Translations under genes and position numbers: made by a program
The notes under the pieces: model-generated
The model's input: the letters and a program-made list of their open reading frames with translations, nothing else
Told to the model about the DNA's origin: nothing
The model's database searches: none
Assembly (NCBI RefSeq): GCF_963677155.1
Contig: NZ_OY781884.1
Coordinates: 1,978,501 to 2,042,500 of the forward strand
Direction of reading: 5' to 3'
From: an uncultured Draconibacterium sp.
GTDB lineage: Bacteria; Bacteroidota; Bacteroidia; Bacteroidales; Prolixibacteraceae
DNA: 64,000 nucleotides
Shown: positions 52,837 through 61,961 of the stretch, one piece after another
Layout: each line of letters starts with the position of its first letter
How positions within the stretch are numbered: position 1 is the stretch's first letter

Positions 52837-55578
52837 CTAAAAATTAAACTTCAGGCCAAAATTTACTTTAATATCGTAGAACTCGGCCTGGTAAGTGTAT
52901 TGCGACTCCCCCTGATAATAACGCAACGGCGTATTCAAAATATTGTTGAGCTCAGCAAACAACATAAAGTTTTTGTTGAAATGGTAGCTGGTATTAAAAT
53001 CGAGGTACGAAACCTTATCGTAGTACACATCTTCGAAAGCTTTGTCGCTGTATTCTTCAACAAAAGCACCTGCGTAATTGTACGACACACGAGCCGATAG
53101 CTTTTTGCCTTCGTAGTACAACGATGCATTCAAGGTATTTTCTGGTGTTCCGGGCAAAGTCAGATCATCGTCGTTGCGGTCTTCAATCTGGAAATTACTC
53201 ACCGTTGACTTGGTGTAGGTATAGTTGGCATAAAATCCGGTTTGGCGAAGGAAGCCCGGCAAAAAGTCGAACTGACGCTGGAAGGCCATTTCAACACCAA
53301 ACAAGGTAGCATCGCCGGCATTAATAGGCTGGGTAAATTTTCCCCAGGTTTTCCCCAGATAATCGTAATCCGACTGAATTCCGTCAACAATAAAATCGTT
53401 GATGTCTTTGTAAAAAATTCCACCCGAAACCAAACCAATAGACTCAAAATAATGTTCAGCCATTAAATCAAAGTTCCATGCTGTAGTTGGGGTAAGATCG
53501 GGATTACCAATCTCAACACGGTCTTTTTCATTATTGATTTCAACACGCGGAACCAAGTCGATATATTTTGGGCGAGCCAGAGTATTGGTAACACTTGCTT
53601 TAATGTTGGTATTTTTATCGATCTTGTATTTTAACAACAACGATGGTAACACCTTTGTGTAGTCGTTATCCACTTCTTTGGTATCCACAAGATCCTCAAC
53701 GTCTCCTTCATCATCCAGAATCAGCTCTTTACCTGAGTAGTTAACTGAAGTGTTTTCAACCCTTACACCAGCGACTACATCCAAACGGCCAAACGACTGG
53801 TCGAAACGCAGGTAAGCGGCAGTTACATCTTCCGATGCATCAAAGTTTCCGGCAAGTTCTTCCAGGTTTACTTCGCCTTCAAAATCGTCTGAATTAAGAT
53901 TTAAACCACTTAAATATTTTATATCAACAAAAGTTCCGGCCGCATAATCTCCGGCAAGGAAATCATCTTTTGTTTTAACAACTGTATTACTGAAAGCTCC
54001 GTTATTAAAACTGTCTTCATTATTTGGCGAATAATCGTAGAAATCGTTGTTGCGTTTTTTGCTTTTACCTTTGTATTTGGCACCAAAACGCAAAACACTT
54101 GTTCCATTCTGAAAAGGAAGTTTAAAGTCGACTTTGAATTTTTTGTCGATATCTTCGGTGTACTGATGTTCTTCTGTCAATTCATCAAATTTCCAGTTGC
54201 TGTTAAAATCCTGCGCTTCCGGGGTATTAATAATCACCTGTGGTTTTTCGGTATCTGCAAGATCCTGGCTGAACGCCACATCTTTAATCTTGTACTGTAG
54301 GTAACGTTCGTTTGGGCGGTCTTCGTTGGCCTTTGAGTACGAACCTTTCCAGTCGATTTCAAGGGCACCAAACTGGTGTTCGCCACCTAAAGAAATATGG
54401 TAAGTTCGCTGATCTTCCAAACGTGCATCTTTATTGGTTCCGCCTTTCACCTGGCGTTCAATTTTTGCCACATCTTCATCCAAATCTTTGTAAACAACAC
54501 GGTAACGGTTTTCCCAGTCGTTACGGTGGTTGTACATTACTTTTGCCTCGATTTTGTTATTGGCATCAAATTTATAATCAAGCGCCCCCGAGTAACTCTG
54601 GCGTAAACGTTCAATCAGATAGGTACGCACCTGCATTTCTTTCATTTTTCCCTCGTCGTTCCATTCGGCTTCCAAATCATCCGATCCCATCATATGGTCC
54701 TGCACCGACCCCGCTAGTGTAACACCCAGTTTGTTGTTTAAAAACCGATCGGCGTACAACAACGAAAAGTTTGGAGCCACTTTGCCGCGAAGTGCATTGT
54801 AAGTACCGCCAACCGATCCGGTAATACGACGTGAGTAAGGATTTGATTTTGTTACAAGGTTTACCGAACCGCCAATGGCATCGGCGTCCATATCGGCGGT
54901 AACCACCTTGTTTACTTCAATGCTTTGAATCATATCCGAAGGAATAAGGTCGAGCTGGATGGAACGTGTTTCAGCCTCAGCCGACGGAATACGGTCGCCA
55001 TCAATAGCTACCGAGTTATACTCGGGCGATGTTCCGCGAATGTTTCCAAAACGCGCTTCCCCCTGATCGTACTGTACATTGATTCCGGGAATACGTTTTA
55101 AGGCATCACCAACATTCTGGTCGGGGAAACGACCTACCTGATCAGAAGAAATAATGTTGGTAATATTCATGCTGCTTTTTTGTTGGTTCAAAGCTTTTGA
55201 TTGCCCCTGTAACGCACCGTTTACCACCACTTCTTCAATATCAATACCGGCCTGAAGTTGAAAATTAAGAGTGCTTGTTTTTCCAACAGTAACATTTATC
55301 GTTTTAACTGTTTCTTTAAATCCTATGTACGAAACTTTTACTTTATAATCACCTGGATCAAGAGCCACAATCCGATAAAATCCGTTTACATCGGTTACAG
55401 CCCCTTTATGCAAATCTTCAATTACAATAGCCGCTCCTGGCAAAGGAAGGTTTTCAGTGTCGACAATCCTACCGGCAATGGTACCTTTATTTGCGGCATT
55501 TTCGTCTTCGCCTTCTGCCATTGCACTAAACATACTGACAAACAATAGAATAAATAAAAGAAGAGATAATTTTTTCAT
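52837..55578 (-). CDS. TonB-dependent receptor of the phytase operon
   Basis: The protein has 913 residues: signal peptide (1-21), carboxypeptidase-regulatory domain (GTIAGRIVDTENLPLPGAAIVIE), plug (FPDQNVGDALKRIPGINVQYD, GNIRGTSPEYNSVAIDGDRIP, DADAIGGSVNLVTKS) and a large barrel ending VNFGLKFNF. The plug form (VGDALKRIPGI, DADAIGGSVNL) matches TonB receptors often found beside phytases or other phosphatases in Bacteroidota and Caulobacterales. It would import inositol phosphates or their products. Phased ATTACA repeats lie 94-126 bp upstream, so the operon is probably under Pho control. Confidence 0.92.
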   Translation of the reverse strand: MKKLSLLLFILLFVSMFSAMAEGEDENAANKGTIAGRIVDTENLPLPGAAIVIEDLHKGAVTDVNGFYRIVALDPGDYKVKVSYIGFKETVKTINVTVGKTSTLNFQLQAGIDIEEVVVNGALQGQSKALNQQKSSMNITNIISSDQVGRFPDQNVGDALKRIPGINVQYDQGEARFGNIRGTSPEYNSVAIDGDRIPSAEAETRSIQLDLIPSDMIQSIEVNKVVTADMDADAIGGSVNLVTKSNPYSRRITGSVGGTYNALRGKVAPNFSLLYADRFLNNKLGVTLAGSVQDHMMGSDDLEAEWNDEGKMKEMQVRTYLIERLRQSYSGALDYKFDANNKIEAKVMYNHRNDWENRYRVVYKDLDEDVAKIERQVKGGTNKDARLEDQRTYHISLGGEHQFGALEIDWKGSYSKANEDRPNERYLQYKIKDVAFSQDLADTEKPQVIINTPEAQDFNSNWKFDELTEEHQYTEDIDKKFKVDFKLPFQNGTSVLRFGAKYKGKSKKRNNDFYDYSPNNEDSFNNGAFSNTVVKTKDDFLAGDYAAGTFVDIKYLSGLNLNSDDFEGEVNLEELAGNFDASEDVTAAYLRFDQSFGRLDVVAGVRVENTSVNYSGKELILDDEGDVEDLVDTKEVDNDYTKVLPSLLLKYKIDKNTNIKASVTNTLARPKYIDLVPRVEINNEKDRVEIGNPDLTPTTAWNFDLMAEHYFESIGLVSGGIFYKDINDFIVDGIQSDYDYLGKTWGKFTQPINAGDATLFGVEMAFQRQFDFLPGFLRQTGFYANYTYTKSTVSNFQIEDRNDDDLTLPGTPENTLNASLYYEGKKLSARVSYNYAGAFVEEYSDKAFEDVYYDKVSYLDFNTSYHFNKNFMLFAELNNILNTPLRYYQGESQYTYQAEFYDIKVNFGLKFNF

Positions 55579-55671
55579 TTCAAATTTGGTTATTTATTTA
55601 CGCAGCAAAATTGGTTATTACCTCTCTGAAAGCGGTTGCATAACAGTTAAAAGGGAATTAAAAAAAGGTAG

Positions 55672-55704
55672 TAATCGGTAATTTTTTTGTAATGGTTCTG
55701 TAAT
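55672..55704 (-). promoter_or_regulatory. Candidate Pho box (three 11-bp repeats)
   Basis: On the minus strand ATTACAGAACC, ATTACAAAAAA and ATTACCGATTA are consecutive 11-mers upstream of the phytase-operon receptor. Confidence 0.72.
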
Positions 55705-55722
55705 TACAAAAAGACGGAAAAC

Positions 55723-55751
55723 AAAAAAGGAGGCTAAAAAAGCCTCCTTTT
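55723..55751 (-). terminator. Terminator of the first PiT gene
   Basis: AAAAGGAGGC and GCCTCCTTTT form a perfect stem around a 7-base loop, with a T run on the minus strand. Confidence 0.9.
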
Positions 55752-55772
55752 CAAATCGTATATTGTTACTTA

Positions 55773-58043
55773 TTATTTACTCTTTTCAACCGAGTAGCTT
55801 ACAAAATCTCTGTGTGCTTTAATCAGATTAATTGAATGCAACAACAGGTTTTTAGTTTCGCTGTTTATGTTGAAATACAACATCGAATTACGTGTATTTA
55901 CATCTTTCGTTTTAATACGTTTAATCTGGTTTTTCTCTGTCTTTTTCAGGTAATCCACAATCTCATCGCGTTTAACAATCAAATCGTCCAGTTTATCGAA
56001 AGTGTTTTCCTCTATCATTGTTAGTCCCATGCTATAGAACTCATCGAGTTTTGCAGCCAGTTCCTGTAGCTCCTCTGCCTGATCTTTCGAGAATGGTTTA
56101 TGCTGATTATCCAAATGCTCGAATAAAGGCTGGATCAGGAAGTTTAGCGAGTGGGCAATTTCGCGCTGATAATCGACTACCTGTACATAAAAATGCCCGG
56201 TATCAACATGGTCTTCAATTTTTGAAAGCGTATCGAATATCTTGCTCTTTATTTTTTTCGATTTTGAATTCAGCTTATCTTTCAACAAAATACTTTCCTT
56301 CAAATCAGTTCTGTTTTCCTGAAGGAAACTTTCAACTCCACCAGAAAAAGCTTTATTCGATGAAACCAATGCATTAATACAGTGCTTTTTACATTTCTGC
56401 ATTACTTTTTCAACACCATCAGTTTCGTTAAATGCCTCCTCTTCTTCTTCAATAGCTTTGTTGTTACGCTTTTTGAACAAGAATTGTGTGCGAATTACCA
56501 TAAAAATAGCAATGGCTACAAATACAAAAATCAGGAATTTACCACCTACCGAAATTAACAACGCTACCAATCCGGAAACAGTGAAAGCAATTATTGCGGT
56601 TAAAAACCATCCGCCAATCACAGCAAATACTCCCGAGATACGATAAACAGCACTTTCGCGATCCCAAGCTCGATCGGATAATGAAGTTCCCATAGCCACC
56701 ATAAACGTTACGTAAGTAGTAGAAAGAGGTAAGGTAAACGAAGTTGCAATGGCAATAAGGATACTGGCTGTTACCAGGTTTACCGATGCACGAATTTTAT
56801 CGAAAGCAGGCGTATCAGGATCGTTTGCCGGGCCCAGAGGAACAGGTGTAAAACGGCGACTTACCGACTCGCGAACACTTGTTGGCATTGAGCGGCTAAC
56901 CGATTTATTGAAGTTGATGCTACTACGTACCATTAATCTTGCAATCAGTGACGAACCAAAGCGTTCCATTCCTTCCGACTGACGTGCCAGGTTGATCTCG
57001 GTTTTTGTTACTGCCTGCGCCTTTTTCGACATAATAAGCGTAACTACCATTACCAGTCCCGAGATTAATAACATGTAAACCGGGGTACTGCTTTTCCCAG
57101 CCAGTTTTCCCATCGAAAAGGCTTCGGGGCTCATACCCGATGCTACCCAGGCCTGGAACGATTTAAAACCGGCAACCGGCACTCCGATAAAGTTTACCAG
57201 GTCGTTTCCGGCAAATGCCAATGCAAGTGAGAAAGTTCCTACCAGCACAATAACTTTCAGAATGTCAATTTTAAAAACCCATTGTAACAATTGAATAATT
57301 ACCGTCCACCCCACAAAACTCAACAACAACACTATTGCTGTATTTTGTTGAATCCATTCGTATAATGTTCCACCTCCAGTTAGCTCCATATCGGCAAACG
57401 ACGATCCCCGAATACCTTTAATCAGCATAAAATAAGTAATGCCTGTAATCGCCAAACCTCCAAAAGCCGAACCGAAATATTTTAAACTTTTTCCGTATTC
57501 AAACGAAAACAGCAGACGTGTTAGGTACATCACTATTGCCCCGACTGTAAAAGCCACAAACACCGAAAGCAAAATACCGCCGATTATAGCCAGCGCCTTT
57601 TCGGAATTTATGTAGTGGTAGAGTTCGGCAACAACCGATCCTCCGGCTGTTTTAATTTTAACCACCGATACGGCAACCGCAGCGCCCAATAATTCAAACA
57701 CAATGGAAACCGTTGTTGAAGTTGGCATTCCGAAAGTGTTAAACATGTCGAGCAGAATAATATCCGTAATCATTACAGCCAAAAATATGACCATGATTTC
57801 GGCAAAATAGAACTGATCGGGATGAAAGATCCCTTTTCGGGCTACTTCCATCATTCCGTTTGAGAAGGTTGCTCCAACCAGAATCCCCAGACTTGCCATC
57901 AAGAAGATAACCCATTTAGGTGCTGCTTTAGAGCCAATTGCAGAGTTTAAAAAGTTTACTGCGTCGTTACTTACACCAACAATTAAGTCGGAAATTGCCA
58001 AAGCAAATAGTACAACAACGAGAACCAAATAAAAATTTTCCAT
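55773..58043 (-). CDS. pitA: PiT-family inorganic phosphate transporter with C-terminal PhoU-like domain (copy 1)
   Basis: The protein has 756 residues. The two PiT signatures are present as GVSNDAVNFLNSAIGSKAA (about 23-41) and FAGNDLVNFIGVPVAGFKSF, each in one half of an inverted-repeat transporter of about 10 helices; SLSDRAWDRESAVYRISGVFAVI is also typical. After about residue 530 a soluble helical domain (MQKCKKHCINALVSSNKAFSGG, TGHFYVQVVDYQREIAHSLN) resembles PhoU. Ordinary PiT proteins have 400-500 residues, so the extension probably senses or gates transport. It moves phosphate with a cation across the inner membrane. A near-identical paralogue is encoded next to it. Confidence 0.9.
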   Translation of the reverse strand: MENFYLVLVVVLFALAISDLIVGVSNDAVNFLNSAIGSKAAPKWVIFLMASLGILVGATFSNGMMEVARKGIFHPDQFYFAEIMVIFLAVMITDIILLDMFNTFGMPTSTTVSIVFELLGAAVAVSVVKIKTAGGSVVAELYHYINSEKALAIIGGILLSVFVAFTVGAIVMYLTRLLFSFEYGKSLKYFGSAFGGLAITGITYFMLIKGIRGSSFADMELTGGGTLYEWIQQNTAIVLLLSFVGWTVIIQLLQWVFKIDILKVIVLVGTFSLALAFAGNDLVNFIGVPVAGFKSFQAWVASGMSPEAFSMGKLAGKSSTPVYMLLISGLVMVVTLIMSKKAQAVTKTEINLARQSEGMERFGSSLIARLMVRSSINFNKSVSRSMPTSVRESVSRRFTPVPLGPANDPDTPAFDKIRASVNLVTASILIAIATSFTLPLSTTYVTFMVAMGTSLSDRAWDRESAVYRISGVFAVIGGWFLTAIIAFTVSGLVALLISVGGKFLIFVFVAIAIFMVIRTQFLFKKRNNKAIEEEEEAFNETDGVEKVMQKCKKHCINALVSSNKAFSGGVESFLQENRTDLKESILLKDKLNSKSKKIKSKIFDTLSKIEDHVDTGHFYVQVVDYQREIAHSLNFLIQPLFEHLDNQHKPFSKDQAEELQELAAKLDEFYSMGLTMIEENTFDKLDDLIVKRDEIVDYLKKTEKNQIKRIKTKDVNTRNSMLYFNINSETKNLLLHSINLIKAHRDFVSYSVEKSK

Positions 58044-58150
58044 TTAGTAGTATTTAATGACGTGTAAAGTCTTGATTTTTGATTCTTATTTTTCTTATTT
58101 TTTGTTAGCTGTCACCGGCGGCAAAGTTGCTCTAATCAGGCAATTAAAAT

Positions 58151-58194
58151 GTTACAGTTTGATTACATTTTAATTAATTTACGATTACACGCTG
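58151..58194. promoter_or_regulatory. Candidate Pho box (four 11-bp repeats)
   Basis: GTTACAGTTTG (58151), ATTACATTTTA (58162), ATTAATTTACG (58173) and ATTACACGCTG (58184) are phased at 11 bp upstream of the first PiT gene. Their orientation is opposite to the gene, unlike the receptor and porin boxes. Confidence 0.65.
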
Positions 58195-58240
58195 TTCAAA
58201 AAACACTGATCTACTGCGCATTAATACTTAAACCAAAGCA

Positions 58241-58269
58241 CAAAAAAAGCCGGGATAATTTCCCGGCTT
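58241..58269 (-). terminator. Terminator of the second PiT gene
   Basis: AAGCCGGGA pairs with TCCCGGCTT around a short loop; seven T follow on the minus strand. Confidence 0.85.
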
Positions 58270-58293
58270 GTTAAAATATTGTTTCCAGAATAT

Positions 58294-60567
58294 TTAATTA
58301 TTCTTTTGAAGTGTATTTGTGATAAAATCACGATATGCTTTTAACAGATTCACGGTGTGTAGTAGCAAATACTCCAGCTCCGAAATTAATTTGAAGAACA
58401 ACTGCGAGTTTCGCGTATTAACCATTTTATTTTTAATACGTTTTATCTGGTTTTTCTCCATTTTATGAATCTGATCCAGAATGTCGTCGCGTTCTTCAAT
58501 CAATTGTTCAAGGTCTTCAAATGTTTTACCCTCTATATCCTTCAGCACCGCTTTAAAGAACCTATCAATACGTTCTGTTACATCCTGCAATTCAACATGC
58601 TGCTCTTCAATAAATGGTTTATGGTTGTTTTCAACATGTTTAATCATAGGCTCAAGCATAAAATGCACAGCATGTGCCATCTCGCGTTTATGCTCCATCA
58701 TTTGTACATAAAAATGACTGGTATCCAATGCTCCTTCGGTAAATTTTGTAACCGTTGAATAAACCTTGTCACGGTTTTTCTTCGATTTTTTCGAGAATTT
58801 CTTACTCGCCACCTCTACCTTTTTCAGTCCTGCTCTATCCTCTTTCAGGAAACTTTCAATACCATCGGTAACAATCAGGTCACTCGATTTTACAGCATTT
58901 ACCATTTGCTTCGCACTTTTCTCCAGAATCTGCTCATGCGCATCGGCTTCTTCAATCTCTTCGTCTTCTTCGGCGGCCTGCTGATCGCGCTTTTTCATCA
59001 TAGCATGTGTGCGTATAACCATAAAAAGAGCAACTATTACGAATACGAAAATCATAAACTTGCCGCTAACTGCAATAATCAGCGCTACAATACCCGAAAC
59101 GGTAAAAGCAATTAATGCAGTTAAAAACCATCCTCCGATTACTGCAAAAACACCCGAAATTCGATATACTGCACTTTCGCGGTCCCAGGCACGATCAGAT
59201 AACGAAGTACCCATTGCAACCATAAATGTTACGTATGTAGTTGATAATGGCAGTTTAAGTGAAGTACCTATAGCAATTAATATACTTGCAACCACCAGGT
59301 TTACCGACGCCCTAACCTTATCAAACGAAGGTGGATCCTGATCATCTTCACTAACATAAGAATGTGGTTCAAAACGCGAACTCACCCCATTGGTAACAGA
59401 TGAGGGCATTACATTTGCCAGTCGTTTATTAAACTTAGTGGTTCCCCGAACAATTACACGCGCAGCAAACGACGACCCAAAACGTTCGTCTCCTTCATTC
59501 TGACGCGATAAATCGAGCGATGTTGCAATCACCGATTTCGCCTTTTTCGACATAATCAGCGTTACAATCATTACCAATCCGGCAATTAACAACATGTATG
59601 TTGGCGTACCCACTTTACCTGCCAACATTGCCATCGAAAAGGTATTGGGGTTAGTAGCTCCGTCGGCAATCCAGGCCTGGAACGAATTATAACCGGCCAA
59701 CGGCACACCAATAAAGTTTACCAGGTCGTTTCCGGCAAAAGCCATTGCAAGCGCAAAAGTTCCGGCCAGTACTACAATCTTTAATATCTTAATATTGAAA
59801 ACCCATTTTAATAACTGAATTAGAACAACCCAAAATCCGAAGCTGTATAAAAGCATTAATGCTGTGTGGTGTTTTAACCATTCCTGAATGGTCTCTCCGC
59901 TGCTTAGCTCAATACCTGCATAGGTTGAGCCCTTCATTCCTTTTATAACAATAAAATAAGTGATGGCTGTAATGGCTAAACCGCCAAAGATTGAACCAAA
60001 ATATTTCATTGGCCCGCGGTATTTAAAAGTAAACACCAGGCGGGTTAAATACTGTACAATGGCACCAACGGTAAAGGCAATAAACACCGAAAGCAATATT
60101 CCGGTAATAATAGCAAGCGCCTTACTCGAATTGATGTATTGCGACAGTTCCATCAATACAGATCCTCCGGCTGTCTTAATCTTTACTATCGATACCGACA
60201 CAGCGGCACCTAGTAATTCAAAAACGATTGAAACCGTTGTTGATGTTGGCATCCCAAAAGTATTGAACATATCAAGCAGAATAACGTCGGTTATCATTAC
60301 TGCAAGAAAAATGATCATGATCTCGGAAAAAACAAACATGTCGGGATGAAAAATTCCTTTCCGCGCAACTTCCATCATTCCACTCGAAAAAGTAGCACCT
60401 ATAAGTACTCCTAAACTAGCCATTAAAAAGATTACCCACTTGGGCGCTGCTTTCGAACCAACTGCAGAATTAAGAAAATTTACGGCATCGTTACTTACTC
60501 CTACAATCAGGTCTGAAATTGCTAATGCAAACAGTACAATTACAAGAATCAGATAAAAGTTTTCCAT
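58294..60567 (-). CDS. pitB: PiT-family inorganic phosphate transporter with C-terminal PhoU-like domain (copy 2)
   Basis: The protein has 757 residues and is closely similar to copy 1 along its whole length (identical stretches such as GVSNDAVNFLNSA and FAGNDLVNFIGVP). The PiT core occupies about 1-520. The C-terminal helical region (EQILEKSAKQMVNAVKSSD, TSHFYVQMMEHKREMAHAVH) again looks PhoU-like but diverges most between the copies. The tandem pair with separate terminators and promoters suggests differential expression, for example one constitutive and one induced. This gene is divergent from phoR across a 197-bp region with 11-bp phased ATTAA repeats. Confidence 0.9.
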   Translation of the reverse strand: MENFYLILVIVLFALAISDLIVGVSNDAVNFLNSAVGSKAAPKWVIFLMASLGVLIGATFSSGMMEVARKGIFHPDMFVFSEIMIIFLAVMITDVILLDMFNTFGMPTSTTVSIVFELLGAAVSVSIVKIKTAGGSVLMELSQYINSSKALAIITGILLSVFIAFTVGAIVQYLTRLVFTFKYRGPMKYFGSIFGGLAITAITYFIVIKGMKGSTYAGIELSSGETIQEWLKHHTALMLLYSFGFWVVLIQLLKWVFNIKILKIVVLAGTFALAMAFAGNDLVNFIGVPLAGYNSFQAWIADGATNPNTFSMAMLAGKVGTPTYMLLIAGLVMIVTLIMSKKAKSVIATSLDLSRQNEGDERFGSSFAARVIVRGTTKFNKRLANVMPSSVTNGVSSRFEPHSYVSEDDQDPPSFDKVRASVNLVVASILIAIGTSLKLPLSTTYVTFMVAMGTSLSDRAWDRESAVYRISGVFAVIGGWFLTALIAFTVSGIVALIIAVSGKFMIFVFVIVALFMVIRTHAMMKKRDQQAAEEDEEIEEADAHEQILEKSAKQMVNAVKSSDLIVTDGIESFLKEDRAGLKKVEVASKKFSKKSKKNRDKVYSTVTKFTEGALDTSHFYVQMMEHKREMAHAVHFMLEPMIKHVENNHKPFIEEQHVELQDVTERIDRFFKAVLKDIEGKTFEDLEQLIEERDDILDQIHKMEKNQIKRIKNKMVNTRNSQLFFKLISELEYLLLHTVNLLKAYRDFITNTLQKNN

Positions 60568-60610
60568 TTAAATTTGGTTTTTGTAAAGGTCGGCAAATAT
60601 AAAGTTTGTC

Positions 60611-60687
60611 AAAATTTTAATCCTTTTGTAATATTAATAAAATATTAACTAACCATGAAATTACCATTAACCAATTAGTAACCACTT
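60611..60687. promoter_or_regulatory. Degenerate 11-bp phased repeats between pitB and phoR
   Basis: On the minus strand ATTACAAAAGG and ATTAAAATTTT (60611-60632) point to pitB. On the plus strand ATTAATAAAAT, ATTAACTAACC, ATGAAATTACC and ATTAACCAATT run at 11-bp steps from 60633 towards phoR. The match is weaker than elsewhere. Confidence 0.45.
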
Positions 60688-60764
60688 TTTTATACGGCAT
60701 TTGAAACCTTAATTTGCAAAGTTTGATTTTTGAATAACAAATAGTAATAACATAACAACATTAA

Positions 60765-61802
60765 ATGAGAACATACTCTTCGAAATTCCTTGCCATACTG
60801 GTTGCAATCACTTTAACCATTCTGGCTTTCGGCATCGCACTGTTGGCGCACTACTTTGGCGAGAATATTTTGGTTATTACCATTTCTACACTGGCCTTTT
60901 TTGTAGCCGCCTACTTTTCTATTTTATACATTATCAAGAAATACATTATCGACCGGATTCGGCCTTTGTATAACACCATTCGCGATTTGCCACTGAGCGG
61001 GAAAAAGATGGAGGAAAAAATCGACTCGAACAGTTTGCTGCTAAATGTAAAATACGAGGTTGAAGAATGGGCCAAGTCGCAATTAAAAGAAATTGAACGA
61101 CTTAAAGAGCTGGAAAAATACCGCAAAGATTTTGTTGGAAACGTATCGCACGAACTAAAAACACCAATCTTTAATATCCAGGGTTATGTGCTTACGCTTT
61201 TGGAAGGCGGATTGGAAGATCCCAAGATTAATAAACTTTACCTGAAACGCACAGAAAAAAGTATCGACCGGATGGTGTCTATTGTTGAAGACCTGGAATC
61301 GATCACCAAACTGGAATCGGGAGAGCTGCAGCTAAACATGACCCGTTTTGATATTGTAAAAACCGTTGAGGAAGTAATTGAAATGGAACACTGGCAAGCA
61401 TCAGAAAGCCAGATATCGGTACAAATCATTAATAAACCCGATCGGCCTATTTTTGTACGCGCCGACAAAAAACGGATTCTCGAAGTAGTCACCAATCTTA
61501 TTGTTAACGGGGTAAAATATGGCAAGCAAAACGGATATGTAAACATTTCGTTTCACGATTTAGATGATAACATAATTGTTGAAGTCGCCGATAACGGAAT
61601 TGGTATCGAAAAAAAAGACCTTCGACGTATTTTTGAGCGTTTCTTCCGTGTTGATAAATCGCGTTCGCGCGAACAAGGTGGCACAGGGCTTGGACTTTCG
61701 ATTGTAAAACACATTATCGAGGCTCATAATCAATCTATTAACGTCCGAAGCGTACTTGATCAGGGAACTACATTCAATTTTACACTCGAAAAGCAAAAGT
61801 AG
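60765..61802 (+). CDS. phoR: PhoR-like sensor histidine kinase
   Basis: The protein has 345 residues. Two N-terminal membrane helices (about 9-30 and 34-56) are joined by a very short loop, so no periplasmic sensor exists, as in PhoR kinases that sense phosphate through transporter and PhoU contact. His129 in VGNVSHELKTPIFN is the phospho-acceptor; NGVKYG (N box), DNGIGI (G1), ERFFRVDKSRS (F) and QGGTGLGLSIV (G2) follow. There is no PAS domain. The gene is divergent from the pitB transporter and 159 bp upstream of a PhoB-type regulator, which supports the assignment. Confidence 0.9.
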   Translation: MRTYSSKFLAILVAITLTILAFGIALLAHYFGENILVITISTLAFFVAAYFSILYIIKKYIIDRIRPLYNTIRDLPLSGKKMEEKIDSNSLLLNVKYEVEEWAKSQLKEIERLKELEKYRKDFVGNVSHELKTPIFNIQGYVLTLLEGGLEDPKINKLYLKRTEKSIDRMVSIVEDLESITKLESGELQLNMTRFDIVKTVEEVIEMEHWQASESQISVQIINKPDRPIFVRADKKRILEVVTNLIVNGVKYGKQNGYVNISFHDLDDNIIVEVADNGIGIEKKDLRRIFERFFRVDKSRSREQGGTGLGLSIVKHIIEAHNQSINVRSVLDQGTTFNFTLEKQK

Positions 61803-61961
61803 CCCAATCAAAACTTTCCGTAAAAAAAAACGCAAGAGTGCCGATTAATTTGTATTTTGGTTCAATTAAGCACTATTTTAGTTTTGTTTTTATTTTTTGT
61901 TTAAAGGAAAGTTAATTGTTCTTTAATAAGCAGCACTTACTTTTGTCAAGAATTTTATGCT

